A stretch of DNA of 64,000 nucleotides, from the NCBI GenBank assembly GCA_964057225.1, contig OZ059896.1, forward strand, positions 8,246,001 through 8,310,000, in the 5' to 3' direction. Source of the stretch: Auanema rhodensis. Lineage: Eukaryota; Nematoda; Chromadorea; Rhabditida; Rhabditidae. Positions 21,258 through 34,766 of this stretch are shown in pieces (position 1 is the first letter of the stretch; every line of letters begins with the position of its first letter). The notes below the pieces were generated by a model that ran no database searches, was not told the DNA's origin, and worked only from the letters and a program-made list of their open reading frames with translations. The position numbers and the translations under genes were made by a program.

Positions 21258-24040
21258 TTACAGCTTGCTTTTTGTATTCAAAAAAGTTGACAAGTCTTTC
21301 CACCAACTAGGACGAAACTTTTCAAATTCATTTTTACGGAATTCCGTCATAAGATGGTCATATGCCCTGAAAAATCAATTACCCCCCATCACGTAATAAA
21401 AAATCAAACCTTCCATCCTTAAATCCTAAAGTGGAATGAAGCAAGAAATCATGTGGAGCGATAGCATCAACAATTGAGATAGCGTCTGGTGCTAAAGAAT
21501 CCTGAGCAGATTTGCGCAGCTTTTGTAGTGTTGTTCCAAAATTGGGACCAGAGCAATATTCTCCTTGAAAGAAGAAAAGAATTATAAACAAGTACATTTT
21601 AAATTACCTATATACAGATAAGATAAATGTTTTTCTAAAACAAACAAGCTGTATAACAAACAAATGTTCTCTAACACCTAAACAGATATTACATTAAATA
21701 TCAGAATACTATTAGACCTTTTTGAGTGAAGAATTCTCCAAATCTACAATGAAATCATAAAACCAACTGATTACCGTATGCTCAGCATACGCGATAGAAA
21801 GAGGATGAGCACCATATATCTTTGAATTAAAAATTATTATTTTTTATTTAAATAATATACCTGTGATAAATTTCTAGATTCAAATTGCCCATTTGGTTTT
21901 TCAGAATCGAGAAGGCTGTTAGTTTGGTTGAGTAAATACTGAATAAGCCATTTATATGCCTTCAAAATATCTGAAAAACAAACAGATGATATCAGAATAG
22001 CTTATTACCTTACCTTCAATAGGTTTATCAGTAAAGCTGGAGAAAGTTGAGGTTGGCGTATTAAGGAACGAATATGTGGACATAGGGCTCGAACAATTTT
22101 TAGTTTTTGCCTTAAATCATTGTTAACAATACATGTTTCCAAGTGGAAATATTTTACTATAGAGGATTCTCCTCTACAAAATATTACAATTTAATTTAAT
22201 TTACCTTGGCAACGAGTATATTACTAGTTTGTTGAAGTAAAATATTATTTTCACCCTCAAAAGTTTGGGATGGATCATATGAATCACGTAGCTCATTTAA
22301 TCGCGACGAATACAAAAAACTATAAGTCATAACAATATTTTTCAAAATTTAAATTCACATACCCGTGACCGCCACAGGCTCTTCTAGCTTCCCCCAACGC
22401 TTCAATACCTAACCAAGTAGATATAGGTTTAGCAGCTGAAGATAAAGCGTGTACTTCTTTAGAAAATTCAGCCTGAAATATGTTTAAAAATAGAAAGCAA
22501 ATTGAAAATTGTTCGAACTAAGTCATCAGACTTTTCACCAGTAATCATACGAATCATATATTCTTTAAAATATTCCAAAAATCTGTAAAAAAAAAAGTAA
22601 AAACAAGCAAAAAACCTGATAAATTACCTCTTGTGAAAAATCCTGAGTGCGATATGAGACGCCAAGTACGGAAACAATCTATGTTGTTGAAGTGGATAAT
22701 CAAGGACAGGAATTTCTTCTTAAATATTAAAATTATAGAACATTGTATATAAAATGTAAGAAACCTTTCCCAGGAGGGCCAAATTGGCGACGAGTGGCAC
22801 TGTATCGGATAGCAATGGTAGATGCTAAGGCGCAAGCTTGCAGACCTTTACCAATAATTCCAATTCTAATGTGAAAGAATTATATTTAACAATTCGGTGC
22901 AGATAGTTGAGACCTCCCAATAGACAAAGACCCCAAGCTAACAGACTGCCTCTCACTAGTAGATTTGTAGCTGCTAATGTAATTACCATCTTTTGTCACT
23001 TCAAGACCCTTATTTAGTAATGAATCTAAATGAGCCCGATGATTCTAAATTTAGCATGTTTTATGTCTATCTAAAACTTTCTTCATTACCTTGAATTCCA
23101 TCCAACCGTTTTCCACAGAATTCCATGCTCCGGGCTTCTCCCCCATATCACCAATAGTAATGCCCGGAAGAGTAGCGAATGTTTCAAGATTTCGCACTTG
23201 GAGAACGAAAGCATGTAATCCTTTAGAAACACCCCCAATAATCAACTGAGCAAAAACTACAGCATGGGTGGCAGAAAATGCTTAAAATATAACTTGAAAC
23301 CCATACTGCCTGCTTGTAACCTAAATTTCCAGCCCACACTTTTATGGCTCCTTCATTAGGTGAATTAAAAACAAATTCTCCATTGTCGTAAGTAGCAGTA
23401 GTTTGAATCATTTGGGTATTTGAGCCATGACTTAGTTCAGTTAAACAGAAGCAGCCTACGATCTGCAGACTACAACGTTGAAAATATTACGTTTTTTTGC
23501 AACCTGGTTATTTCTAGCTTGTTCAAGAATAGCTTGATGCCGTTCAGTTCCCATTGAAATAATAGCGGAAGTAAAAACCTATCATAAAATTAGTTAACTA
23601 CAGATCACAAAAGGCATATAGTCACATTACTGTGCAACATGAGACGTGCAGCTAAACCTTGATCATACAATTCAAGTACTTCAGATAAAGCTAAAAACCG
23701 TTCACTTTCCATCATCGGCTGAAATGATACTAAATATACTTGCATATAAAGATTTTTCAAAATCACATCTTCAATAAAGTTATATTCGATTAATCGCTTC
23801 CATCTTTTGTGGGTTATTTCTCTAGCTTCTTCAAGAGATGGTTTTACAAAGTCCCTTTTGAATAATGGATCTTTCGCTAATACCGTAGTAAATTCATCCT
23901 ACAAATGTTTTGAAAAAACTCTTAGGTTGATTACATACCATAAGTTTGACGTGCTCATCTCCTTCTACCAATAGTTTAAATTTTTTAGGACAAATCGAGC
24001 TTTTCTCACGATAAGCATCCAAAGGAGAATTAACGGACAT
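21258..24040 (-). CDS. ACOX3: Peroxisomal acyl-CoA oxidase, ACOX3 (pristanoyl-CoA oxidase) type
   Basis: 662 aa from 18 - strand exons, 24040-23939 down to 21366-21258. It oxidises (branched-chain) acyl-CoA to the enoyl-CoA with FAD and O2. Features: [11 protein letters not shown] at the N-terminus, the FAD loop [62 protein letters not shown], and [15 protein letters not shown] with the catalytic Glu at about 432. The human ACOX3-like end SWWKDL...NTKSKL supplies a canonical SKL PTS1. Two tiny introns matter: 23281-23320 (40 nt) and 21367-21409 (43 nt). If the second is ignored, the frame stops early at 21379 and the peroxisomal signal is lost. Alignment to human ACOX3 is gap-free over both joins. 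Its 3' UTR may overlap PHYH. Confidence 0.93.
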
Positions 24041-24908
24041 CACTCTTAAGTGAGAAAAAGTATTATAAGAGTAAAATATTAAATTAAAATGGATTAAAAT
24101 GCTAAAAAAAAATACTAAATTGAGTTAGACATAATGATGCTTAATGACACCAAACACAATATATTGTTGTCTCCATAGATGGTTAAATATAAGGGTACAT
24201 TGTCGAAAGTTCAATCGATTGTTTGATATCAGATGATTGCCACGAAAGAAGAACCAACTATTTCATTATTTAAAGTGGGCATAATAATAAAATTTTAGCC
24301 AATTATTAAATAGCTCAATTTTATGAAATGGATATAAATTTATTTAATTCAGAAATATAATATTTGTATAGATATTGTTAACAATATAAAGAAATTTATA
24401 CCTTCTAAAAGTCATAGGAGTTTTGGTTACAGTTGATAAACATTTTAGCATCTTCTAAGAAAATTAGTCAATTACTACTTGAAATTTGCTATATGGTAAT
24501 CAAACAATAAGCTAAGCTATATAGCCCAAATATCATACATAATAATTATAAAAATTTGTACAAAAATAGAATTGTATAATAAAGTATTAGCATCTAAAAT
24601 GTTTCTGCTTTTCATCTCAGATTTTACCATTGTTAAAACTCATAGCTGCAAATTTATACAAAATTTTTTATTTAAACTCAAATCATCATACCACTGATTT
24701 CTGCCATTTATGGTAATCTACAATACAATAAATACGTTTAGAAGACGTTTTCCTAGAGTTTGGTATGTAATTGCGACCACGATGGCGGTAAAAATAAATT
24801 TTTGATTTTTGATAGTTCCGAGTTCAATTTTACAGAATTCGTACTATCACCAGCCAAGTGAGCTCCTTTTATGATAGTCTCTTAATATTGAAGCTAAATT
24901 TTTAGAAT
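24041..24908. other. Divergent intergenic region, no gene seen
   Basis: 868 bp between the divergent starts of ACOX3 and the CKK-domain gene. It must contain both promoters. AT-rich, with no clear shared element that I can name. Confidence 0.45.
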
Positions 24909-26522
24909 ATGAGTCATAATGAAGAGCAGAAGTTTGTTTTGTCTGGAGAACAAGTTCGTCAGAGGGTGTTTGATAAACGTAATTCTCAGGAAAACCATAT
25001 TGTTGCATTGAAGTAACTTATAGATTATTAACATTAATTCAATATTTTTTAAAGTTCTATGGATGATGCTGAAAAAGAAGAAATGGGTTATTCTATCTAT
25101 CTAGAACTGTCGGAAAAAGTGAGAATTTTGTTATAAATTCATGTAATTTTGAAAAAAAATTTTCGTCAGACTCGGCCTAAAAATTTGTACCAACATATGG
25201 AAAAGTTCGAATATCATACCTATATGGTTCGATCAGATAAATTCTGGAATACATTTTGCACGCTAAGGGAAAATTATGAAAAGGAAAAAAGCATTTCCAA
25301 AATAAGTAAGCTTCTTCAGAAAAGTTATATCTAACATTATGTAGGCTTACTTCGCTCCGTGCTCAATGGACATAAGTTGTCAGAATGCAATGCCAAGCCA
25401 CGTCGTGTTTTGTTTGATGAAGATGTTCAAGACAATGCGAGTTGCGATAATATGCTTCCACTTAATAGTTTAACAGAGCAACGTGAAACTCATGCTCATA
25501 ATTTAGCATCTAATGAATATCCGACACAAGAAATACAAAAAATACAAGAACACAAAAGCGAAAAGGGAGAATCTATGTACATAGGTATTTTATTTTTCTC
25601 TTATTTTGTGTTCATTGCATATCTAAGGTTTTCCCAAAGTTCACGAGAAGGTATCAAGTCGCAAAGACGCTGAAATAATCGCAAAGTGTTCAAAATCTCA
25701 TCCCAGGTAACATATATAATTGTTTAAATTTCAATTAGCATTTTTATTTTAAGTGATAATGTAATCATTAATGAAGAACAGCATGACGCACCTGACAATG
25801 ACAGTTCCAAGAATATTGTGAATTTTCAATATTTTTTCATATATATGTTATAGATTATAGGTGGTTTCAAAGATGGAAGCAAGGAAACAAGCACTCCTTG
25901 CACAGTCGGCGAAGAGACGAGAAGTGTCTAGTTTAAAGGTATAATAATTAGACAATGAAGTATAAACTTGTTATTAGGGTGTACAAGATCCTAAACCTTC
26001 TGCTCGTAAAGTAACGAATAAGACTAATAGAAATGTAATACAAAATGCTTTGAAATTTTGTGTTTTCCCAGGAACAGTAAATGAAATGACAAGAAAAAAG
26101 GTATTTTTGCATAAATTATTTCATCTAACATCTATTATAGATTTTGCTTGAAATCGATAATTCGTTTTCCAAACATTTTCTCGTTCTATTCCGTGATAAA
26201 GGTCTTCAGTATAGGGGAATTTATACTTGGGATGAGGTAATTGTTTCAATTGTCAGTATCTTTCGATATATAATCATTTTTAGAAATGTGATGTTGTTGA
26301 AAAAATGTGTGGCTCAGGACCTTCAGTATGCAGCCAGGACATGATAAATTTAATGTTTAAGTAAGCGGAAAAGCTAAGTTCAAAATATCAGTTATTTTCA
26401 GATATGATTATGGAGGGAAAAAGTTTTCATCCATACCCGCAAAACAATTTGATTCTATTTATGATGGCTTTACCATTCAGGATAACTATTGGATGAAAAA
26501 ACCAAATGTTACCAGAAATTGA
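24909..26522 (+). CDS. Short CAMSAP/patronin-like protein with C-terminal CKK domain
   Basis: 393 aa from exons 24909-25012, 25055-25118, 25170-25305, 25345-25584, 25628-25706, 25754-25817, 25861-25938, 25978-26100, 26141-26236, 26284-26360 and 26402-26522. The last 120 residues form a CKK domain: NVIQNALKFCVFPGTVNE, ILLEIDNSFSKHFLVLFRD, YRGIYTWDE, MINLMFKYDYGGKKFSSIPA and DGFTIQDNYW all match CAMSAP family positions. A basic charged helix (KMEARKQALLAQSAKRREV) lies just before it, as in the family. The CKK domain binds microtubule minus ends. The usual N-terminal calponin-homology domain and long coiled coils are missing; residues 1-110 (YLELSEKTRPKNLYQHMEKF) are unlike a CH domain. Family members are usually over 1000 aa. 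The ATG gives a complete, in-phase model, so truncation by a frameshift is unlikely. Confidence 0.85.
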
Positions 26523-26630
26523 ATAAAGAGTCAAGTGATTACCTTTTTTTTTAGTTTTCATTGTGTTATTAAGAATAAAGTTTTATCTCTAGCCTGATAT
26601 CAAATATTTTGTTTGAGTAAATGAAATCAT

Positions 26631-26649
26631 TTTCACGTGCTTCACGTCA
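26631..26649 (+). promoter_or_regulatory. TTTCACGT element before the secreted gene
   Basis: TTTCACGTGC followed by TTCACGTCA lies 20-40 bp before the ATG at 26671. The same TTTCACGT core precedes the MSP-domain gene (5587-5594) and the SSQ-like gene (6821-6828). A shared expression signal is inferred. Confidence 0.4.
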
Positions 26650-26670
26650 AATCTAGTATTTTATTTTCGA

Positions 26671-27574
26671 ATGAAAAGTTTAATGAAGCAGTTTATTCCA
26701 ATTTTTCTGATTATTTTCACCGATTCGGTCTGGTCTGCATATACAAATCATCAAGCAAGCTTTTTGATTTGGTTTTCCATATTATTTTTAATTTTTAGTT
26801 CGCAATTTCTTTTGATTTTAAATCAACAGTATTTACTGGGAAATTGGCTATTACCGATTTTGTTTTTTTCTTTTACAATTCTGACGGGTTAATCGAAGTA
26901 AGTAGATACCATATTGTTTATATGCGATTTAGAGTCGATTAAGATATGGAATCTGCATAAACGATTGTCCTCTTCATAACTTCACTTCAAATAGAATTGT
27001 AGGTTTTTTCTTTTGTTCAGAACATATTAATCGATTGCAGCTCGCTAAAAGTTATGGAGATCTGAGTGGATTTGATGGAGCAGCAAGCGATCGTCTCACT
27101 ACAGGAGCGACAATTACTTTCTTTCCAAAAGTTCAAGGCCCTGCAGTGGATCAGCACTTTTACCCTGAATCCTACAAAGAGATTAGTAGAACGGTTTGAT
27201 TCACATATTTAGCTTTCATAAAGATTGGACCACAGGGTGAACTCAACGATTGGTTCTATAGAGATGAAGCATTATTATTTTCATCTCTCAAAGTAGAGGT
27301 TTATTTCGCTGACTCGAACACTTGGAAAACTATTTTGTGAGCTGATTAAAATTTTATTTGACCAATATTTTTTTAGCCAATGGAAAAATGAATTGGAGGG
27401 TTCTCTCATAGAGCCAAAACATGTTATCTCCGCTCCAGGAATATACAGGTTCAATATTCAGTAACTTTCGCCAATAATTTAAGCAACAAACTTTTCAGAT
27501 TTGTGCCAAATGGCACTCTTGGATACATCAAATCATTATTCTATTACCCAAAAACAAATATGATTATGACATAA
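26671..27574 (+). CDS. Secreted protein, family not recognised
   Basis: 207 aa from exons 26671-26727, 26799-26897, 26933-26998, 27041-27193, 27236-27336, 27377-27448 and 27499-27574. It starts with a signal peptide (MKSLMKQFIPIFLIIFTDS). The rest is rich in aromatic residues and short beta-like strands: TGKLAITDFVFFFYNSDG, RYGICINDCP, GATITFFPKVQGP, FYRDEALLFSSLKVEVYF and NTWKTIFQWKNELEG, ending YIKSLFYYPKTNMIMT. A beta-sandwich fold is plausible. Only two cysteines are seen, as CINDC. The first donor (GTCTGG at 26728) is not consensus, so the N-terminal join is the weakest point. Intron 27194-27235 is 42 nt. It lies 148 bp after the CKK gene, same strand. Confidence 0.65.
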
Positions 27575-28018
27575 TTATTAGAAAAAAAAGCTGTATTCAT
27601 TGAAAATTATTTTTGTTTAGTATTTTACATGCTTATTTAATAAATGTAATTATTGCTATCTTATACACCCAACGACTTTCATGCGTACTTACTCTTAAAT
27701 GGTTTTACAGTTTATCAAGAAATATGAAACACAGTTTTTTTTTATCTTTCAATGACAGCATGTATTCCCGGTCTTGACGCGATTTTCCTGAGAGTATGGG
27801 AGAACAACGATAGCTTGTTAGAAACCGGGCGGCGGGCCTTCATATTCCATAACCTTAAGCAAAATTAACTATGCTTAATAAATATCAATTGATTAATTTG
27901 TGAATTAAAAATTATTCAGTTATTAAGAGAACAGTTAACGTTTAAAATATATGTATACTATTATTTTGTTCTTAAAGCTATCACTTTTTCCTTCAGACAA
28001 ATAAACGTTTTCTAGGTA
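27575..28018. other. Intergenic with a GC-rich, hairpin-capable patch
   Basis: No exon is seen. At 27760-27840 the base composition changes sharply to GC-rich, and CCCGGT (27767-27772) can pair with ACCGGG (27824-27829). A structured RNA is possible but unproven. TTTTCTAG at 28008-28015 is a likely trans-splice acceptor for the next gene. Confidence 0.4.
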
Positions 28019-30135
<2,117 letters not shown>

Positions 30136-31185
30136 GTTTGAGTTCATATTGTAGTCACCGTAATACGCGGAATATATAGATCTAAAGTTTCGCTTATATA
30201 CTATTATCTGTTCATACTTCATCAATTTCCCCAGTGGTATTAGTTTAGCTAGGAATTTAATTCTTAATTATACGAGCGAGCTCAATAAATTAATAATAAG
30301 GAACTGAAACAGAATTTTTATTTTAATACAATGGTATTTTTCGAATTTGCATGACCCTGCTGTGTTCTGTTCTAATCATGTGGTTAAAACTGAAGTACTC
30401 TATCAACGTTTTGGTTATATTTGATTGTATTGTTCTAAAGTAACGTCCTTGAGATGGATGATATATCATGATTAGTGAGTGAAAGCTTCTGAGAACAACA
30501 CTCGTATTTCAAAGTTAAAGACGGTTCTATCATGATGATAATGCTAAGTTTTAAACAATGATTGTGATCGTTCTGAACTGCCGTTCCTTGTATTGATTGT
30601 TAATGAAAGAAAAATCAGGTAATTCGGGAGGTGTCTCAGCTGATTCGTAAGTAGTCGGTATGGACGGCGGCCAAGGAAAAAAATCGTTTTTAACTATTGT
30701 TGATGCTTCCCATCGAGTTTAGAATAGACAGAAGAACGAGGTGAAGGAGGGGTAGAAATTATGAGAATAGGTTGTATGAGTAGAAGACTAGGTCTGGTGA
30801 GAACGAGGTGAATTGATTCCATTTGGGGAGACATCGTCAACCACAACGTTGCCGACGCAGTACATGTGTAAGAAACTAGCTCTTTCGACCTATGTCGTTC
30901 TTTCGTCCCTACCCCTTCGTCGTTGTGATCATCGTTCCGTCCGTTTGCTTCCTAAGAGGCAAGGGGCATTGTGTTGGCGCTGACTGCTTGCGATGGTAGT
31001 TGCCTCTTCTCTGATGTCTTTTACTTCTTATTTTTGTCGACGGCAATTCTTAATTATCAAAGTCGTCATTAAATGAATTTCTCTTTCTATCTTTCTTTGT
31101 TATTTACTCTACGTCATAGGCTAACCACGCATATACATATCGGACCACGTGAAGAACAGTAGTTTCAAGCAATCATCACGTCAAT
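30136..31185. other. Intergenic, no gene seen; CGTCGT-rich island
   Basis: Contains a less AT-rich island at about 30690-31010 with CATCGTC, CGTCGTTGTGATCATCG and similar runs, followed by a pyrimidine tract near 31080. Possibly upstream control sequence of the DOMON gene. Confidence 0.4.
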
Positions 31186-34100
31186 ATGGTGTTCCATTTA
31201 TCAACAATATGGCTAAGTCTGCTTCTTGTATGGGTTTCAGAAGTATCTGGTTTATATACAAATAGGTAAGATTCAGGAAAATGTTTAAGGATCTTATTAT
31301 TTCTTTTCAAATTGAAAATAAATTAAATCTATTAGTCTTCTACATGTCTCGGAGGACTTCCAAATTAAATTTTTCTCTGCAATCTGTTTCAATCTGTTAT
31401 TTGTTTTATTATAATTCATTGAAAAGGCGAAACCAATCTCTCATTATAATATATTTCTTCATTAGCCATAAATCTCTAGGCTGTTTATGATAAGAAATCG
31501 GGTATTTGCACTGAACAAACTAGAAAAAAATAACAGGATGTTTTTACTTCGTTTAAGACGGACATTAGAGCAATCTTGAAAGAAAGAAACCAATGAAATA
31601 TTCACTATTTGAAATTGAAATAAGTTTATAATTTTAATTTTCTATGAGAAAAGCTTCATTTCATTCAAACAAAAGCGTTTCTTATTCTGTTATTTAGCTA
31701 GTCTACAGTATTTGGGCTACATTTTCCAGTGTTAGTGATGTTTGATGCCAAATGTGCTCACCTACTTTCATATACAAAAGAAACTTCTTTAATTAATTGG
31801 AATACTGTTTAGCTAACATTAAACTATTGGGAATCACTTATTTGTTTATTGCTTGAACAAGAAAAATATTTTAAAACCTTTCATTGACTACGGTTATATC
31901 TTTTCTATATTTTTAGAACTGGTTGTGGATCAACCAAAGCTTGCTTATTCAAACCTATGGGATGTGATCCTAACTTAGATTGTACTACTGGAGTAATATT
32001 TTACGTAGTGGGGCCGAATCAGCTTCGTGTGGAAATGGTAGCTGCTGCTCTCATTCCGTCAGTCCAACAACAATACATAGCTATTGCTTTCTCTCGTGAT
32101 ACTGTAATGGTTAGTTCAATTTTTTTGATCAAGATCTTTAACTTTAGTCTTTTTTTCTTTTTATATTATCTATCTGTCACTATGTTCTTTCCGTGACATC
32201 ATCAACTTTTTTAGTCTTGTAAAACAAAAGTTTTACAATTCCTTAGTCAACTTCATACTTCTATTAAAAGTTGTTTTTAAAGATCAAATATGAAATTTAT
32301 AGACCTGAATTCACAGAAAAGAAAATTCTTCAAAACTTATATCATTTGAAAAAAAAAAATTTGTATCCTCTTTACTTCTGCTTCGCTCTTTTTGTTTTGT
32401 TGAGCATTTTCTGATTAACTTTTGAATCATCACCGGAAAATATACTCTGCAAAGTTCAACTTCTAAAACAGTATTTCTTTCCAAAAAATTAGAAACAAAA
32501 AAAAAAGAGCAAAGGATTTTTTAAGAACAGGAAGTGATTACTTATTTTCTCTTGTAATTTTCTAAAAATATTTTGTATAAGTACGTTTAATTTTACTTTA
32601 TTGTCAGAAAGTATTATTACATCTACTAATAAGAATTGACTTTAGATCAAAAATTGTGATATTCTATCGAATGTCATACAAGGGCGGTTTTTGATTAGAT
32701 TTAATTGTTTTTCATAGTAACTAATTATTTCTGTCCATTTCACTAATGATCGTGTGTAACTCATCATGAATAACATGTCAAATATGATTTGCACATCCTT
32801 CAGGCAATTTTTTTACATTAAATCGTAAAAAGAGAAGTAATAGACAGTTAGACATGCCCAAGCTCTTGTATGTTTCTCTCTTCAATTTCTTATTGAAGTG
32901 TTTTCACTTTTTTGACAACCTCCAAAACAAGAATTAGTCCTATGATTTGTTTGACATGTACTGCAGAAATTTTAATTCATTCTTGAGGAGAATTAACAGT
33001 AACCACAATTGAACATATAGACAAATGACAGTATTATTAAAATTAGAAGAAACATGAAAATTAACAAATTAGTCATCGATTTCAATGCTTTGATTAATTT
33101 ACAATTCCACTTCCGAATTTGATTAGAGGAAAAATATACAATGTAAACTGTTTACCCATTTGATCTCATTTGGAACAAATGTCTTTTGTAATCTTTGATT
33201 ATCATCATGACACATGCAGCAGAGATCAACTTTTCCGTCATTAAACATATAAAAATCTTTCATCTTTTTCTTATTAGGAAAAATGTCTTTTTCATTAAGA
33301 ATTATGAGTGTAACTGACAGCTAACACTATCAGCTTCCCCACCCATCTTTTCTCCTGAAATCTCGTTTCTGTAGGAATTATGTTAAAAAACCAAAAATCT
33401 CTGATGACGATGCACTGTATTGATGAGAAAAAGTTACGAACAAATCTTTTCCAAAGGTTCCATTTTGAATTATTTTGGAGTAGCAGTTTCTCTATCTTTT
33501 TTTTCTACTTCATAAAATATTATATAAAAAAAGTACCGTAAAGAATTGTATTTCGGCGCCCCCAATTCATGAAAAACCCGGTTTTCAATTGCCTAGCTTT
33601 CAAATAATTATGTGTTTCTAGAGAAAATAGGAAATAAAATTCAATAAAATCCGACCAAACTATGTTTGAGAAAAATGATAAAAATAAAAAGTAATTGAAC
33701 TTGTTTATAGGGATCGGATGCGGTTACTGAATGCACTTTGAGTGATATGGGTCTACTAGCTGGCTATGAACCAGAAATATTTGCTTCATTCAATAAAGGA
33801 AAAAGTAATGATCGTGTCTTCCTGAACAAGGTAATTGAATTAACATTTATACTATCTGTTAGCATTGGAACAAACATTCCCTTATATTACTTAACGTTTA
33901 TTTTTGTTGTCCTTGAAAATGGCATTACAAGCTACACATGATTCAAATAGTACTTTCTCTCGGGTAATCAAACTTTAACGGCTACTTCTTATTTGTAAAA
34001 CCTTGAAACTTAAAATAGACTAAAAATCATAACTCAAAGTCTGTTTTAATGAAGGAAGTGACGTGCTTGAGTCAAACATTATCGTATTGGATCCAAACAA

Positions 34101-34766
34101 AAAGATTTTTCTTACCAAAAACTTTTTATGCGTTCGAATCAATTAAGTTCTAGAAAAATTAATTTAAATCACATTATGTTACAGGAAGAGAAAAATATGA
34201 TATTTACGGATGTAGCGAGTGAAGTCGTCGATGGAAGAATTGTCTGTCACTTTACTCAACAGATTATTCCTCAAATTGATGATAAAAATGGAATGATTTG
34301 GCCACTGAATGCAGATTATTATATTATGGCAGCAACCGGAAGTGCCCAACCAGATGGTAGAATATTATACTGGTATTTGTCTTTGATTATTTACATATAA
34401 TTACAGAAGTTAATGCTCACGATATGAGCAAAGGTTCTCATTTCTATCCTATCACCTCTCAAAATAAAATTAATCCATCAAAATTATCCGATCAAGAGGT
34501 ATGAATAATCTGTAAATTTATAATTTATGCTAATTATCATAGTTATATAATTTTAAATAATAATTAAAAAATCTAACATATATCTTATTAACTTAATTAT
34601 ATTATAGTTTGAATTGCCTAAGCCACATGTTCCATTAGAAACAACCAAAGCTCCTTTACCGATCACAACAAGCAATCGAGTAAGACCAAGAATTACATCC
34701 AGTGGAACTGCAAATATGATTTTTACCATCCTGCCGATTATACTCATTAAGCTCTTAATCAACTAA
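31186..34766 (+). CDS. DOMON-domain protein, secreted and probably GPI-anchored
   Basis: 271 aa from exons 31186-31265, 31917-32109, 33711-33830, 34185-34356, 34407-34498 and 34608-34766. A signal peptide (STIWLSLLLVWVSEVSG) is followed by a cysteine-containing DOMON-type beta-sandwich: KACLFKPMGCDPNLDCTTG, YIAIAFSRDTVMGSDAVTEC, RIVCHFTQQI and DADYYIMAA-like NADYYIMAATGSAQPD. The IAFS.D..MGSD core and the later YYIM.A..G motif are typical of DOMON domains, which bind haem or sugars in extracellular redox proteins. No cytochrome b561 helices follow. Instead a Thr/Pro-rich linker leads to SSGTAN and a hydrophobic end (MIFTILPIILIKLLIN), as in GPI-anchor signals. Two introns are long (651 and 1601 bp), unlike the rest of the window. 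Confidence 0.82.
32110..33710 (+). other. Long intron of the DOMON gene
   Basis: 1601 bp, bounded by GTTAGT and TTTATAG. AT-rich, with pyrimidine-rich stretches and no exon-like run. It may hold regulatory sequence. Confidence 0.6.

Noticed and set aside
21379-21597. ACOX3 C-terminus read through to a stop after RDGG
   Set aside because: A 43-nt intron restores a gap-free match to the ACOX3 end including SKL.
22111-22204. Open stretch in ACOX3 ([12 protein letters not shown]) as an extra exon
   Set aside because: Splicing it out joins NILVAK to AKTKNCSSP in phase and fits the family alignment; inclusion shifts the frame.
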